Shown here in pieces: positions 34,973 to 44,811 of a stretch of 64,000 nt of DNA. The notes under the pieces are model-generated. The model was given only the letters and a program-made list of their open reading frames with translations. It did not search any database and had not been told where the DNA came from. The number at the start of each line of letters is the position of its first letter. The stretch's first letter is position 1. The translations under genes and the position numbers were made by a program. This stretch comes from Bacteroidales bacterium (GTDB lineage Bacteria > Bacteroidota > Bacteroidia > Bacteroidales > JACABE01): NCBI GenBank assembly GCA_023251515.1, contig JAHEYQ010000011.1, positions 1 to 64,000 of the forward strand, written 5' to 3'.

Positions 34973-36610
34973 TTAATTTTTCCTTTCAATCTCCTTCAGA
35001 TTATCCATTTTTTTCTTACTCAAAAAACTTTGGATATCACCCAGATGTTCTTTAATTCCCTTATTGCCAAATTCAAACACTTTATCAACCAATCCATCCA
35101 GGAAATCACGATCATGCGAAACCAAAATCAAAGTACCATCATAATCCCTCAAAGCATCCTTCAGAATATCCTTGGTTTTCATATCCAGATGATTTGTAGG
35201 CTCGTCGAGAATAAGCAAATTAACAGGTTCCAGCAATAATTTTATCATAGCCAGTCGGGTACGCTCTCCACCCGAAAGCACCTTTACCTTTTTGTTAATA
35301 TCATCGCCGCCAAACATAAAAGCACCCAGCAAATCTCTTATTTTATTTCTGATATCCCCCACTGCCACATCGTCTATCGTCTGGAAAACTGTTTTCGACT
35401 CATCTAAAAGTGAAGCCTGATTCTGTGCAAAATAACCAACCATTACATTATGCCCCAAACTCACCTTACCTTCAAAATCAATCTCACCCATAATGGCTTT
35501 TACCAGTGTAGATTTTCCTTCGCCATTTTTACCAACAAAAGCAACACGTTGTTCTCTTTCCAATGTCAAATAAGCATTCTTAAAAACCAGATGTTCGTCA
35601 TATCTCTTACACATATCTTCAACAATTACCGGATAGTTTCCCGAACGAGGCGAAGGAGGAAACTTCAGTTTTAATGCAGATGTATCTTCCTCATCTATCT
35701 CAACCAAGGTAAGTTTCTCAAGCATTTTAACCCTCGATTGCACCTGATTGGTTTTTGAATAAGTACCTTTAAATCTCTCGATAAAATCTTCGTTTTCAGA
35801 AATAAACTTCTGCTGTTCGTTATAATGTTTCAGTTGTTGCTCGCGGCGTTCTTTCCGCAATTGCAAATAACTCGAATAGTTGACCTTATAATCATAAATA
35901 CGTCCCATCGTAACTTCAATGGTTCGTGTAGTAATATTATCAACAAAAGCCCTATCGTGAGAAATCACAATAACAGCTTTGTTGTTGTTAATCAAAAAGT
36001 CCTCGAGCCACTGTACCGATTCAATATCCAGGTGATTAGTCGGCTCATCAAGCAGTATCAGGTCAGGTTTCTTAAGCAATATCTTGGCAAGCTCAATACG
36101 CATCCTCCAACCCCCGCTAAACTCGCTTGTAGGTCTGTCGAAATCTTCGCGTACAAAGCCCAAACCCATTAATATCTTTTCTACTTCGGCATCAAAGTTA
36201 ATATCCTCAATAGTATAAAACTTCTCGCTCAAAGCCGACACCTCTTCTATAATAGCATAATAGGATTCCGATTCATAATCCGTCCGTGTTGTCAGTTGAA
36301 GATTAAGCTCATCCATTCTATGTTGCATTTCAAACAAATGAGCAAAAGCCTGCGAAGCTTCCTTAAAAACCGTACGATTATCTTCGGTCATCAAATGCTG
36401 AGGCAAATAAGCAATCACTGCATCCTTTGGAGCCGAAATATTTCCCCTTGAAGCAGACTTTACACCTGCAATTATTTTGAGTAAAGTAGATTTGCCGGCA
36501 CCATTTTTACCCATAAGGGCAATCCTGTCTTTTTCGTTAATAGCAAAAGAAATATCTTTAAACAAAGTAGTATTTCCAAATTCAACCGTAAGTCCGTCAA
36601 CTGAAATCAT
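34973..36610 (-). CDS. ABC-F family ATPase
   Basis: The ATG at 36610 gives 545 residues (MISVDGLTVEFGNTTLF); an upstream TTG start is less likely. Two ABC domains in one soluble chain without membrane segments: Walker A GKNGAGKST and GKNGEGKST, signatures FSGGWRMRIELAKI and LSGGERTRLAMIKL, and Walker B LILLDEPTNHLD and LLILDEPTNHLD. The helical linker between domains (YLQLRKERREQQLKHYNEQQ to NQVQSRVKMLEK) is the ABC-F P-site tRNA-interaction motif region. ABC-F proteins act on ribosomes, resolving stalls or protecting against antibiotics; the subgroup cannot be set by eye. Confidence 0.93.
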   Translation of the reverse strand: MISVDGLTVEFGNTTLFKDISFAINEKDRIALMGKNGAGKSTLLKIIAGVKSASRGNISAPKDAVIAYLPQHLMTEDNRTVFKEASQAFAHLFEMQHRMDELNLQLTTRTDYESESYYAIIEEVSALSEKFYTIEDINFDAEVEKILMGLGFVREDFDRPTSEFSGGWRMRIELAKILLKKPDLILLDEPTNHLDIESVQWLEDFLINNNKAVIVISHDRAFVDNITTRTIEVTMGRIYDYKVNYSSYLQLRKERREQQLKHYNEQQKFISENEDFIERFKGTYSKTNQVQSRVKMLEKLTLVEIDEEDTSALKLKFPPSPRSGNYPVIVEDMCKRYDEHLVFKNAYLTLEREQRVAFVGKNGEGKSTLVKAIMGEIDFEGKVSLGHNVMVGYFAQNQASLLDESKTVFQTIDDVAVGDIRNKIRDLLGAFMFGGDDINKKVKVLSGGERTRLAMIKLLLEPVNLLILDEPTNHLDMKTKDILKDALRDYDGTLILVSHDRDFLDGLVDKVFEFGNKGIKEHLGDIQSFLSKKKMDNLKEIERKN

Positions 36611-36866
36611 GTATTTATTTTTTTTGAGCGGCAAAAGTACTAAAATTTATCCACTTGTCTCCTCAAAGATAAAAGATGAGGGATAAATGAAACTATTATT
36701 CAATTACTCAGCGATGCACTGAGCGAAGCCGAAGTGTTAATCAGTTAATCAGTTACTCATCAATTATTCATTTACTCTGTTATTCTGTTATTTTTTTTAT
36801 AAAACAAATAAAAAAAACTATTTTCAAACCCAAATTTTTCTTATTTTCGCATCAAACTAAAACAAA

Positions 36867-37568
36867 ATGGATATTTATCAACAAAAAACATCTATAAAAA
36901 ACTGGGCTGAAGACGACAAACCACGCGAAAAGCTGATGCTGAAAGGCAAAAACAGCCTGAGCGATGCCGAATTGATAGCCATACTTATCGGTTCGGGCAA
37001 CCGCGACGAAACGGCTGTTGATCTGTCGAAACGCATACTCCGTTCGGTTAACGACAACCTTATCGAACTTTCAAAACTTAGTATCAGCCAACTCCAAAAA
37101 AACTTCAAGGGCATAGGAGAAGCCAAAGCCATCAGCATTATAGCTGCACTCGAACTTGGTAAACGCCGCCGTAGTTCCGAAGTTTTAATAAAAAACAAAA
37201 TTACTTCAAGCCACGATGCTTTCGAGATATTTCAGAATTATGTAGCAGATATTCAGCACGAAGAATTCTGGATAATGATACTAAACCGCAGTAATCATAT
37301 CATTAAAACTATCAGCGTAAGCGAAGGAGGTGTGGCCGGAACTGTTGTAGATCCAAAAAAAATATTTAAATTAGCACTCGAAAACAATGCATCTTCATTG
37401 GTTTTATGTCATAATCATCCATCGGGTAATATCCAACCCAGTGATGCTGATTTTAAAATTACAAAAAAAATAAAAAATGCCGGCGAATTGCTCGAAATAA
37501 ATATTATCGACCATCTGATTATAGGTGATGAAAAGTATTACAGTTTTGCCGACCAAGGAGTTTTATAA
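36867..37568 (+). CDS. radC: RadC-type JAB/MPN-domain protein
   Basis: The 233-residue protein has an N-terminal helix-hairpin-helix region (KNSLSDAELIAILIGSG, FKGIGEAKAISIIAALELG) and a C-terminal RadC/JAB metalloprotease-like domain with the JAMM motif in LVLCHNHPSGNIQPSDAD (His, His, Asp). RadC was once linked to DNA repair, but its real role is unsettled. It starts a tight four-gene operon with wecB (stop and start 6 bases apart). GC content is visibly higher here than in the accessory regions. Confidence 0.94.
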   Translation: MDIYQQKTSIKNWAEDDKPREKLMLKGKNSLSDAELIAILIGSGNRDETAVDLSKRILRSVNDNLIELSKLSISQLQKNFKGIGEAKAISIIAALELGKRRRSSEVLIKNKITSSHDAFEIFQNYVADIQHEEFWIMILNRSNHIIKTISVSEGGVAGTVVDPKKIFKLALENNASSLVLCHNHPSGNIQPSDADFKITKKIKNAGELLEINIIDHLIIGDEKYYSFADQGVL

Positions 37569-37574
37569 TTGCTT

Positions 37575-38717
37575 ATGCTAAATATAATCACCATTATAGG
37601 GGCTCGTCCTCAAATTATAAAAGCTGCTGCACTCAGCCGGATTATCCGCACCGAATTCAGCAACAGTATCTGCGAAGAAATATTGCATACCGGTCAACAT
37701 TACGACCACAATATGTCGCAAATATTTTTCGAGGAGATGAACATCCCAAAGCCCGATTATCAACTTCAAATCAACATCGGAGAACAAGGAGAACAATGCG
37801 CACAAATGATTTCGGGTGTCGAAAAAATACTGATTTCCAAAAAGCCTGACATCGTGGTAGTTTACGGCGATACCAATTCTACACTTGCAGCATCTGTAGC
37901 CGCAAGCAAACTACAGATCCCCATTGCACATATCGAAGCAGGACTACGTTCTTATAACAAAAATATGCCCGAAGAGCTAAACCGCATCTATTGCGATTTT
38001 GCCTCTACCCTACTCTTTTGTCCTACACAGTTAGCAATCGACAATCTGAAAAAAGAAAACATTTCGCATTCAACATCATCAGCTTTCAACATCAACAACA
38101 AGGCTGTTTATCTAAGTGGCGATGTTATGTACGACAATGCTTTACATTATGGCAAAATAGCCGAAAACAAGTCGGGAATTATTGCCAAACTCGGGCTTAA
38201 AACGGATGAATATCTGCTTTGCACCATACACCGTGGCTATAATACCGATAAAAGCGAACGGCTTTACAATATATTTAAAGGAATAAACAGTATTTGCAAA
38301 CAATACAATATCGAAATCATACTACCCATACATCCGCGAACTGCCAACATAATAAACAAAACCAAACAGTTGCAGCAATTGCTGAACAACAACAAACAAA
38401 TCAGGCTAATTGATGCTGTTTCCTATTTCGATATGATAAATTTGCAACAACATGCACAAATGATATTGACAGATTCGGGCGGTTTGCAAAAGGAAGCTTA
38501 TTTTTTCCAAAAGCCCTGCATTATCCTCCGTTCCGAAACCGAATGGAAAGAACTTTTAAGTTGCGGCAATGCAATAATTGCCGATGCAAATCCTGATTTG
38601 ATTGTTGAAGCTTATGAAAGTTTCTTGAATAAGAAAACAAATACCAGCTATCAGCCGTTATATGGCGATGGAAATGCGGCACGCTTTATCTGTAATATTC
38701 TAAAAAACAATTTTTAA
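37575..38717 (+). CDS. wecB: Non-hydrolysing UDP-N-acetylglucosamine 2-epimerase
   Basis: The ATG at 37575 gives 380 residues (MLNIITIIGARPQIIKAAAL). Family motifs: GARPQ, HTGQHYDHNMSQIFFEE, VVYGDTNSTLAASVAA, HIEAGLRSYNKNMPEE-NR, CTIHRGYNTD, and LTDSGGLQKEAYFFQKPC. The enzyme makes UDP-ManNAc from UDP-GlcNAc for surface polysaccharides. The following two genes (deacetylase-like and acyltransferase-like) start at the stop codon of the previous one, pointing to a shared pathway in surface glycan modification. Confidence 0.95.
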   Translation: MLNIITIIGARPQIIKAAALSRIIRTEFSNSICEEILHTGQHYDHNMSQIFFEEMNIPKPDYQLQINIGEQGEQCAQMISGVEKILISKKPDIVVVYGDTNSTLAASVAASKLQIPIAHIEAGLRSYNKNMPEELNRIYCDFASTLLFCPTQLAIDNLKKENISHSTSSAFNINNKAVYLSGDVMYDNALHYGKIAENKSGIIAKLGLKTDEYLLCTIHRGYNTDKSERLYNIFKGINSICKQYNIEIILPIHPRTANIINKTKQLQQLLNNNKQIRLIDAVSYFDMINLQQHAQMILTDSGGLQKEAYFFQKPCIILRSETEWKELLSCGNAIIADANPDLIVEAYESFLNKKTNTSYQPLYGDGNAARFICNILKNNF

Positions 38718-40028
38718 ATGATACTGATTTACACATCAAAAATCACTAACCGTATCAAGTACATCTTTAAGATTTATTTTAAAGAATTAATAGGAACAGA
38801 ATACAGTTTTACCACACAAAAAGAAGAATTTACAGCCTATGAAGGCATTAAACTCAGCTATACCGATCAGGCTTTGGATAACGAAATCTTTTTTTGTTCA
38901 GCCAATTTGCTATTCGAAAACAACATACACGAAATAGAGCATAAATTTGTTGATTTTGAAAACAATACTGCCATTTGTCCGGTTTTTGCAAAAAAAGCAG
39001 CATTTCCATTCGACCCCTTTGCAGCCGCTTTCTATATGATAACCCGCTACGAAGAATATCTGCCTTACCTCAAAGATCAATACGAGCGATTCAGTGCTGA
39101 GCAAAGCATTGCTTACAAAAAATATTTTCTTCGTAAACCCATGATCAACATCTGGGCAGCTGCTATTTCTGAAATAATATGCAAGAGATATCCCGATTTT
39201 AAACCAAAAACCAACAAATTTAAATTTGTACCAACCATCGACATTGATTGTGCATACGCATTTAAGCTCAAAGGAATTATCCGCAGTATTGGTGGTTATA
39301 TCAAATCTGTAAAAGATTTTAATTTCAAAGAAATAGCCGAACGTTCGGCAGTATTGGCAGGTATCCGCAAAGACCATTTCGACACCTTCGATTACCAGTT
39401 TAAGATTCATGAAAAATACAAACTCAATCCGATATATTTTATCCTCTTTGCCGATTATAACGATTATGATAAAAATATTCATGTAAACAACCAGAAATTC
39501 CGTTCTCTGATAAAGATGCTTGAAGACAATGCTGAAGTGGGCATACATCCGTCTTATGCTTCAAACAGCGATATTAAAATCTTGAAAAAAGAAATCAACA
39601 CACTATCGAAAGTGCTCAACAGGCAGATAAGCAAAAGCCGGCAGCATTTTCTGAAACTCAGTTTACCACAAACTTATCGCAATCTGATTGATCTGGACAT
39701 TACAGATGATTATACCATGGGATATGCCTCTGATATAGGTTTCAGGGCAAGCATCTGTAGTAGTTTCAATTTTTACGATCTTGAAATGGAAGTAGAAACC
39801 AATCTTCGCATACATCCCTTTGCTTTTATGGAAGGCACACTTCGCGATTACCTCAGCATAAATGCCGACAGAGCTATGGATTATATTAAACCGCTGATTG
39901 ATGAAGTGAAGGCAGTTAATGGTACTTTTATCAGCCTTTGGCATAACGAATCACTAAGCAACCAACGCCGATGGGTAGGTTGGCAGCAAATTTATGAAGA
40001 CATGATTAAATACGCTACAGAAAAATGA
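38718..40028 (+). CDS. Polysaccharide deacetylase-family protein with N-terminal DUF7033-like domain
   Basis: The 436-residue protein starts immediately after the wecB stop. An N-terminal domain (MILIYTSKITNRIKYIFKIY, FPFDPFAAAFYMITRYEEYL) is of the type found before NodB-like deacetylases in Bacteroidota surface-sugar clusters. The second half has FVPTIDIDCAYAFKLKG (metal-binding Asp positions), AEVGIHPSYASN (His for the metal), RQHFLKLSLP and GTFISLWHNES. It probably removes acetyl groups from a glycan intermediate. It has no signal peptide, so it is cytoplasmic or membrane-associated. Confidence 0.85.
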   Translation: MILIYTSKITNRIKYIFKIYFKELIGTEYSFTTQKEEFTAYEGIKLSYTDQALDNEIFFCSANLLFENNIHEIEHKFVDFENNTAICPVFAKKAAFPFDPFAAAFYMITRYEEYLPYLKDQYERFSAEQSIAYKKYFLRKPMINIWAAAISEIICKRYPDFKPKTNKFKFVPTIDIDCAYAFKLKGIIRSIGGYIKSVKDFNFKEIAERSAVLAGIRKDHFDTFDYQFKIHEKYKLNPIYFILFADYNDYDKNIHVNNQKFRSLIKMLEDNAEVGIHPSYASNSDIKILKKEINTLSKVLNRQISKSRQHFLKLSLPQTYRNLIDLDITDDYTMGYASDIGFRASICSSFNFYDLEMEVETNLRIHPFAFMEGTLRDYLSINADRAMDYIKPLIDEVKAVNGTFISLWHNESLSNQRRWVGWQQIYEDMIKYATEK

Positions 40029-40966
40029 TTGCATTTCTCGAAAACAATCAGATCGAACGCACAAAGTGGAATAACTGCATAAAGCAATCCGTTAACGGAT
40101 TGGTATATGCTTACGATTGGTATCTTGATATTGTTGCCGAAAACTGGGCCGCTTTGATTGAAAACGATTACGAAAGCGTTATGCCATTGGTTTATCGAAA
40201 AAAAGCAGGAATGCATTATATTTTTCCACCTATTTTCACCCAACAACTTGGCATTTTCTCCAAATCTCTTTTAGATCAAAATATCTGCAACAGATTTATA
40301 ACTGCCATACCTTCGAAATTCCGCTTTATCGAATATAATCTAAATTCATATAATCAGATTGATAAAGAAAAATTCGACACTAGAGAAAACATCAATCATC
40401 TGCTCGATTTGATTAACAATTACGAAAACATCAGCAGCAATTATTCAGAAAACCTGAAACGCAATCTGAAAAAGGCAGAAAAATCAGTTTTAAATATTTC
40501 GGGAAATATAAAACCGGAAGAAATTATAGAGCTTTTTGCCGAAAACAAAGGCAAGGAAATCAAGCGATTCGACAAAGACGATTACCTTTTACTTCAAAGA
40601 CTTATTTACAAAGGTATTCACAACAATATGACTGAAAATCTGGGGGTTTATACAGAACATAACGAACTCTGTGCTGCTGCAGTTTTTTTTATAAACGGAC
40701 ATAGGGCTATCTTTTTGTTTTCGGCAACCAACGAAACTGCGAAAAAAACCTTTGCCATGCCTCTATTAATCGATAGTTTTATCAGAAAAAATGCAGGAAG
40801 CAATCTGATACTTGATTTTGAAGGTTCAAACAATACAAATCTGGCTCGTTTTTATAAGAGTTTCGGTTCACAAACTGTAACTTACGACACTTTAGTTATC
40901 AACAAACTGCCTTTTTATCTGAAATTTACAGTTAATTTGATAAAAAAATTAAGAAAATACGTTTGA
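40025..40966 (+). CDS. GNAT/FemAB-like acyltransferase-fold protein
   Basis: The 313-residue protein overlaps the deacetylase gene by four bases (ATGA). The pattern WNNCIKQSVNGLVYAYDWYLD at the start, NYSENLKRNLKKAEK in the middle, and LCAAAVFFINGHRAIFLFSA and NLILDFEGSNNTNLARFYKSFG in the second half fits the FemAB/GNAT superfamily used in peptidoglycan and glycan N-acylation. Together with wecB and the deacetylase, it may acylate the amino group freed by deacetylation; this is inference. Confidence 0.72.
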   Translation: MIAFLENNQIERTKWNNCIKQSVNGLVYAYDWYLDIVAENWAALIENDYESVMPLVYRKKAGMHYIFPPIFTQQLGIFSKSLLDQNICNRFITAIPSKFRFIEYNLNSYNQIDKEKFDTRENINHLLDLINNYENISSNYSENLKRNLKKAEKSVLNISGNIKPEEIIELFAENKGKEIKRFDKDDYLLLQRLIYKGIHNNMTENLGVYTEHNELCAAAVFFINGHRAIFLFSATNETAKKTFAMPLLIDSFIRKNAGSNLILDFEGSNNTNLARFYKSFGSQTVTYDTLVINKLPFYLKFTVNLIKKLRKYV

Positions 40967-41018
40967 TAACAAAATAATAATTAATTTTGATTGTTTTTGA
41001 ATTAATAATATATATGAT

Positions 41019-41675
41019 ATGCTTAATAATTTAGGAAAACAGAATTCGCTGTTCAATCAGTTTATTGCAGAAATAAGAGACGAACAAATACAGAAAGACA
41101 GTATGCGTTTCAGACGCAATATGGAACGATTGGGCGAAATATTTGCTTACGAACTTAGCAAGAAAATGGAGTTTGAAACCAAAGAAGTAACCACTTCGCT
41201 GGGTATTGCCGAAGTTCCTATTTTGAAACAACAACCTGTTATTGCTTCCATACTACGTGCCGGACTTCCTTTCCACATGGGTTTGCTAAGCTATTTCGAT
41301 AAAGCTGAAAATGCTTTTATTTCTGCTTATCGTAAACACGATAAACAAGGCAATTTCGAAATTCAGATTGAATATGTTTCTTGTCCTGAAATTACCGACA
41401 AAATATTGATAATTGCTGATCCTATGCTGGCTACCGGCGCTTCTATGGTTAAAACCTACAAAGAACTTGTTTCTTACGGTAAACCCAAACATACTTATTT
41501 TGCATCGGTTTTGGCAAGCGTAGAAGGTATTGATTATGTAAAAAAACATTTATCTACCTATGATGTTTCTATTTGGGTTGGTGCCATCGACAGTGAACTA
41601 ACAGCACAGGCTTATATTGTTCCCGGTTTGGGCGATGCAGGCGATTTATCATTTGGCAGCAAGCTGCAATATTAA
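41019..41675 (+). CDS. upp: Uracil phosphoribosyltransferase
   Basis: The 218-residue protein has LRDEQ-like helices at the start, ASILRAGLPFHMGLL, YVSCPEITDKILIIADPMLA-TGAS (the PRPP-binding loop) and a closing GLGDAGDLSFG that binds uracil. It makes UMP from uracil and PRPP. It stands alone; TAATTTTG at 40982-40989 could be its -7 element. Confidence 0.96.
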   Translation: MLNNLGKQNSLFNQFIAEIRDEQIQKDSMRFRRNMERLGEIFAYELSKKMEFETKEVTTSLGIAEVPILKQQPVIASILRAGLPFHMGLLSYFDKAENAFISAYRKHDKQGNFEIQIEYVSCPEITDKILIIADPMLATGASMVKTYKELVSYGKPKHTYFASVLASVEGIDYVKKHLSTYDVSIWVGAIDSELTAQAYIVPGLGDAGDLSFGSKLQY

Positions 41676-41705
41676 TATTTCAATACTTTTATTAAAAACA
41701 ATACC

Positions 41706-42944
41706 ATGAAGCTGCTTATAGCCGAAAATATTAAAATATCACTCGAATCAATCAGAAGTCATCTGTTGCGTACCGTGCTTACCATACTGATTATTGCTTT
41801 CGGTATTATGGCTCTGGTGGGTATATTAACTGCCATTGAATCGCTGGAAAGCAGTATTACAAAAAGCTTTTCGATGATGGGTGCCAATACGTTTACCATC
41901 CGTAACCGCTCTATGCAAATACAAATTGGAGAAGGCAGAAGAGTAAAAAACTACGAATCTATTACAATCGATCAGGCACAGCGTTTTAAAGAGAATTATA
42001 AATTCCCGGCTTTTACTTCCATTTCTACTTTTGCAACGCACACGGCTACGGTTAAGTTTCAGAGCAACAAAACCAATCCGAATATAGGTGTAATTGGTGC
42101 CGACGAAAGTTATATGTTTACATCGGGAAGCGAAATGGACAAAGGCAGAAATTTTACTGCCAACGAAGTTACCTCAGGAACCAACGTAGCGATTATTGGT
42201 GGCGAACTGGCTTCGAGTATTTTTAAAAACAACGAAAATCCGGTTGATCAGATTATTTCAATTGGACCCGGCAAATACAGAGTTATTGGTGTATTAAAAG
42301 CGAAAGGCAACAGTATGGGCTTTAGTGGCGACAAAAATTGTATATTACCACTAAATAATGTTCGCCAAAGTTTTGCCCGTTCAAATATGTCGTTTAGCAT
42401 CAGCGTATTGGTGAAAGACCCCAAACGCATGGATGCAGCCATTGACGAAGCTGTGGGCTTATTCCGGATTATACGCAAAGTAAATATTGGCGACGAAAAC
42501 TCTTTTGAAGCTGCAAAGAGCGACAATATGGCAAAATCGTTTATAGAAAATATGAAATATGTTTCGATGGCTGCTTCTATTATTGGTTGTATAACATTGC
42601 TGGGTGCAGCTATCGGGCTGATGAATATCATGTTGGTTTCGGTAAGCGAACGTACACGCGAAATCGGCATACGTAAGTCGATGGGAGCAACAAGCCGCAT
42701 TATCCGTAATCAGTTTTTGTTTGAAGCCATTTTTATCGGACAACTGGGTGGTATTTTAGGTGTTATTCTGGGAATATTGATTGGAAATGTAGTTTCACTT
42801 GCAATGAAAAGTGCATTTATTATACCTTGGGTATGGATTTTTGCCGGCATTGCACTCTGCTTGTTTGTAGGTTTGGTTTCGGGAATTTATCCTGCAATTA
42901 AAGCTGCCCGCCTCGACCCTATTGAATCGCTCAGATATGAGTAA
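41706..42944 (+). CDS. MacB/FtsX-type ABC transporter permease
   Basis: The 412-residue protein has an N-terminal membrane helix ([25 protein letters not shown]), a large periplasmic MacB_PCD-like domain (about 50-270; [32 protein letters not shown]), and three C-terminal membrane helices with the FtsX signature ([37 protein letters not shown]). It needs an ATPase partner, which is not next to it. It probably exports a small molecule or lipoprotein-related cargo. A terminator follows at 42978. Confidence 0.92.
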   Translation: MKLLIAENIKISLESIRSHLLRTVLTILIIAFGIMALVGILTAIESLESSITKSFSMMGANTFTIRNRSMQIQIGEGRRVKNYESITIDQAQRFKENYKFPAFTSISTFATHTATVKFQSNKTNPNIGVIGADESYMFTSGSEMDKGRNFTANEVTSGTNVAIIGGELASSIFKNNENPVDQIISIGPGKYRVIGVLKAKGNSMGFSGDKNCILPLNNVRQSFARSNMSFSISVLVKDPKRMDAAIDEAVGLFRIIRKVNIGDENSFEAAKSDNMAKSFIENMKYVSMAASIIGCITLLGAAIGLMNIMLVSVSERTREIGIRKSMGATSRIIRNQFLFEAIFIGQLGGILGVILGILIGNVVSLAMKSAFIIPWVWIFAGIALCLFVGLVSGIYPAIKAARLDPIESLRYE

Positions 42945-42977
42945 TACATAAGTAAACTTTACTGAACTATATAACAT

Positions 42978-43008
42978 AAACCACGGATTGAAGTTCGTGG
43001 TTTTTTAT
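42978..43008 (+). terminator. Intrinsic terminator after the ABC permease
   Basis: AAACCACG (42978-42985) pairs with CGTGGTTT (42996-43003), followed by T residues. Confidence 0.8.
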
Positions 43009-43043
43009 TTTCAAATTCATATACTTATTTGTTTTCCTTTTTG

Positions 43044-43148
43044 CTTAAACCCATTAATATTTTCAGACCGGGATTCGATATTGTTGCTGAAATAGGAATA
43101 GATTGTGCCGAAAGTATGCCAAAGCTAAATTTTGCTATAAATAACGTG
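43044..43148 (-). pseudogene. Decayed fragment of the exported-protein gene at 43592
   Basis: Two pieces of the neighbouring gene are joined here. TTAAACCCATTAATATTTTC resembles the C-terminal codons near 43633, and GTGCCGAAAGTATGCCAAAG resembles the signal-peptide codons near 44030. The middle is missing. It looks like a duplicate that lost its core. Confidence 0.6.
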
Positions 43149-43491
43149 AGTTATGGATTAAGAATCATTGTAAAATATTCAAAATCATAAATTTAATGTT
43201 CTTTTGGCTTAAACCAAAAGAACCAAAAATTCAAGACTGCAAATCATTAACTTCAAAACCTGCGCAATTAAAAAAGGCCTGCCGCAATCCAAGCCGTTTC
43301 GGAATAATTTCATTGGCAATTAATAAGAATTTGTCGCCAAAACTCGTGGATTGCTCGCAAAAACCTCCCCATTTTTTTAATTGCTTGTTTTGTAGCGTTA
43401 ATGATTTGAGGTCAGTCCTTCATTCTGAGCAGACTCGCATTCCATCATTTTGAGTAATTAAATTAAGTAATATTGAATATTAGGGATGGTT
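43149..43491. other. Gene-free stretch with a small hairpin and MITE-like traces
   Basis: CTTTTGG (43201-43207) and CCAAAAG (43214-43220) form a hairpin at the start of a non-coding segment; CATTCTGAGCAGACTCGCAT near 43420 recalls the arms of the MITE family. An open frame at 43196-43453 has no protein-like character. Nothing else is recognised. Confidence 0.4.
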
Positions 43492-43590
43492 TTAAACATT
43501 ACACAAGTAACGACGAATTTCTTTCATTAAATGGTTTAATAAAGCATCGTTATAGCTTTTAAAGGGCCAAGCCATATAATATTTCTTCAT
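43492..43590 (-). CDS. Possible 32-codon peptide or gene remnant
   Basis: A short frame begins MKKYYMAWPFKSYNDALLNH and ends RRYLCNV. It directly follows the stop codon of the gene at 43592. The composition is protein-like and not AT-driven, but length and isolation make it more likely a remnant than a functional gene. Confidence 0.25.
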   Translation of the reverse strand: MKKYYMAWPFKSYNDALLNHLMKEIRRYLCNV

Positions 43591-43591
43591 T

Positions 43592-44083
43592 TTAATTATA
43601 TCTAAACCTCATACTCATTCCTAATCCATTATTGTTTAAACCCATTTCTATTTTCAGGCGGGATGCAGTTTTGTTGGTGAATTGTTTGTTATATATACTG
43701 ATAGCTAATGCCAAATTGTTTTTATATGCACTATTGAAATGTGCAGCAACCAACAACATTAATATACCTCCTCCGGCAAATTCCCATTGTGGTTCTTTTC
43801 CGCTTAATTTCTGACCTAGAGGATAACCTATAAGGAAACCTCCTCCCAAACCCAAAAGCATCGACATGCTTTCATTGACAGAAGCTTTATACATATAAAG
43901 AGATGATAGATTATTGGTTGACAACATATCGTAAACATCTGCACGATGCACCTCCTGCTGGTTTTGCACAAATTTGATTCCTGTAAAAGTGTTAAACATT
44001 CTGATGGTTGAATCGGTAGTTGATTGAGCCGAAAGTATGCCAAAGCTAAATATGGCTATAAATAAGATGATTAGTTTCTTCAT
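43592..44083 (-). CDS. Exported small protein of unknown function
   Basis: The 163-residue protein has a signal peptide (MKKLIILFIAIFSFGILSAQ). The mature part includes QNQQEVHRADVYDML, two weakly hydrophobic Gly-rich segments (SMLLGLGGGFLIGYPLGQKL and AGGGILMLLVAAHF) and a C-terminal strand-like GLNNNGLGMSMRFRYN, ending in an aromatic-flanked sequence as in outer-membrane proteins. No family is recognised. A decayed second copy lies at 43044-43148. It follows the membrane protein gene above by 6 bases, so they form an operon. Confidence 0.7.
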   Translation of the reverse strand: MKKLIILFIAIFSFGILSAQSTTDSTIRMFNTFTGIKFVQNQQEVHRADVYDMLSTNNLSSLYMYKASVNESMSMLLGLGGGFLIGYPLGQKLSGKEPQWEFAGGGILMLLVAAHFNSAYKNNLALAISIYNKQFTNKTASRLKIEMGLNNNGLGMSMRFRYN

Positions 44084-44089
44084 TTGCTT

Positions 44090-44683
44090 TTAGCTGTTTC
44101 TGATTTCTTCTCTTAATTTGCCGAAATAGCTTAATATTTCAAGCGTTTCTTCGCTGCTGAATCTGTTTAAATCTATTGTTCTTCTGATACTTTTGAATAC
44201 AAAGCTCAGATGTATATCTTTTGGATTATCTACAGATATTTCAACTTCTGAAATATCTTCCCAATCGAAAGTTTCGCCTTTATAAGTAAATGTATCAGGA
44301 GATGTTATCAGCCGATAGTTTAATATTGTAGTACTTATTAATATCAGATATAAAAACAATAGATTCAGATAATAAAACGTGCCGGGCTTTTCGGCAAGGG
44401 GTTTAAAAAACATACCCATTAACGCCATTACTGCAAAAAGAATACTCATAAAATAAGTATTTATTGTAGGAAAATATCCTTTGCCGTAATTGTGGATTTC
44501 CGGATTTTTACTGGCTTTGTGCATTGTAAAAAACACCCATACCAGATAGGCTATTTCGAATGCAAATAATAGCAGCAAATTTATTATACTATTGGTATTA
44601 ATATTAACAGCTAATATTAGTATAATTATAAAGAAAAATCTGGGATAATCGCTGCTAAATTTAATGTGTTTAGGCTTTTTCAT
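44090..44683 (-). CDS. Membrane protein with four helices and a C-terminal PH-like domain
   Basis: The 197-residue protein has four probable membrane segments (about residues 14-30, 32-53, 75-95, 103-122). The soluble C-terminal 70 residues (DTFTYKGETFDWEDISEVEI, HLSFVFKSIRRTIDLNRF) resemble bacterial PH-type domains that follow membrane anchors. Function unknown. First gene of a two-gene operon with the exported protein. Confidence 0.65.
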   Translation of the reverse strand: MKKPKHIKFSSDYPRFFFIIILILAVNINTNSIINLLLLFAFEIAYLVWVFFTMHKASKNPEIHNYGKGYFPTINTYFMSILFAVMALMGMFFKPLAEKPGTFYYLNLLFLYLILISTTILNYRLITSPDTFTYKGETFDWEDISEVEISVDNPKDIHLSFVFKSIRRTIDLNRFSSEETLEILSYFGKLREEIRNS

Positions 44684-44811
44684 ATTATGAATATTCTATT
44701 ACTTGTCAGTATTTTATTTATCTTTTTTTACTTAAACCTGTCAGGTTTGATGTGATTTAAGCGTTTCTTCTTTATTGTAAATTGTTGTTTACGGTTAAAG
44801 TATTTGTTTGA

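Noticed and set aside
38910..39548. Long antisense frame (212 codons) in the deacetylase gene
   Set aside because: Shadow of the real gene, which has clear family motifs and operon contacts on the other strand.
43196..43453. 85-codon plus-strand frame
   Set aside because: Runs through a hairpin and repeat-like DNA, without codon bias or family features.
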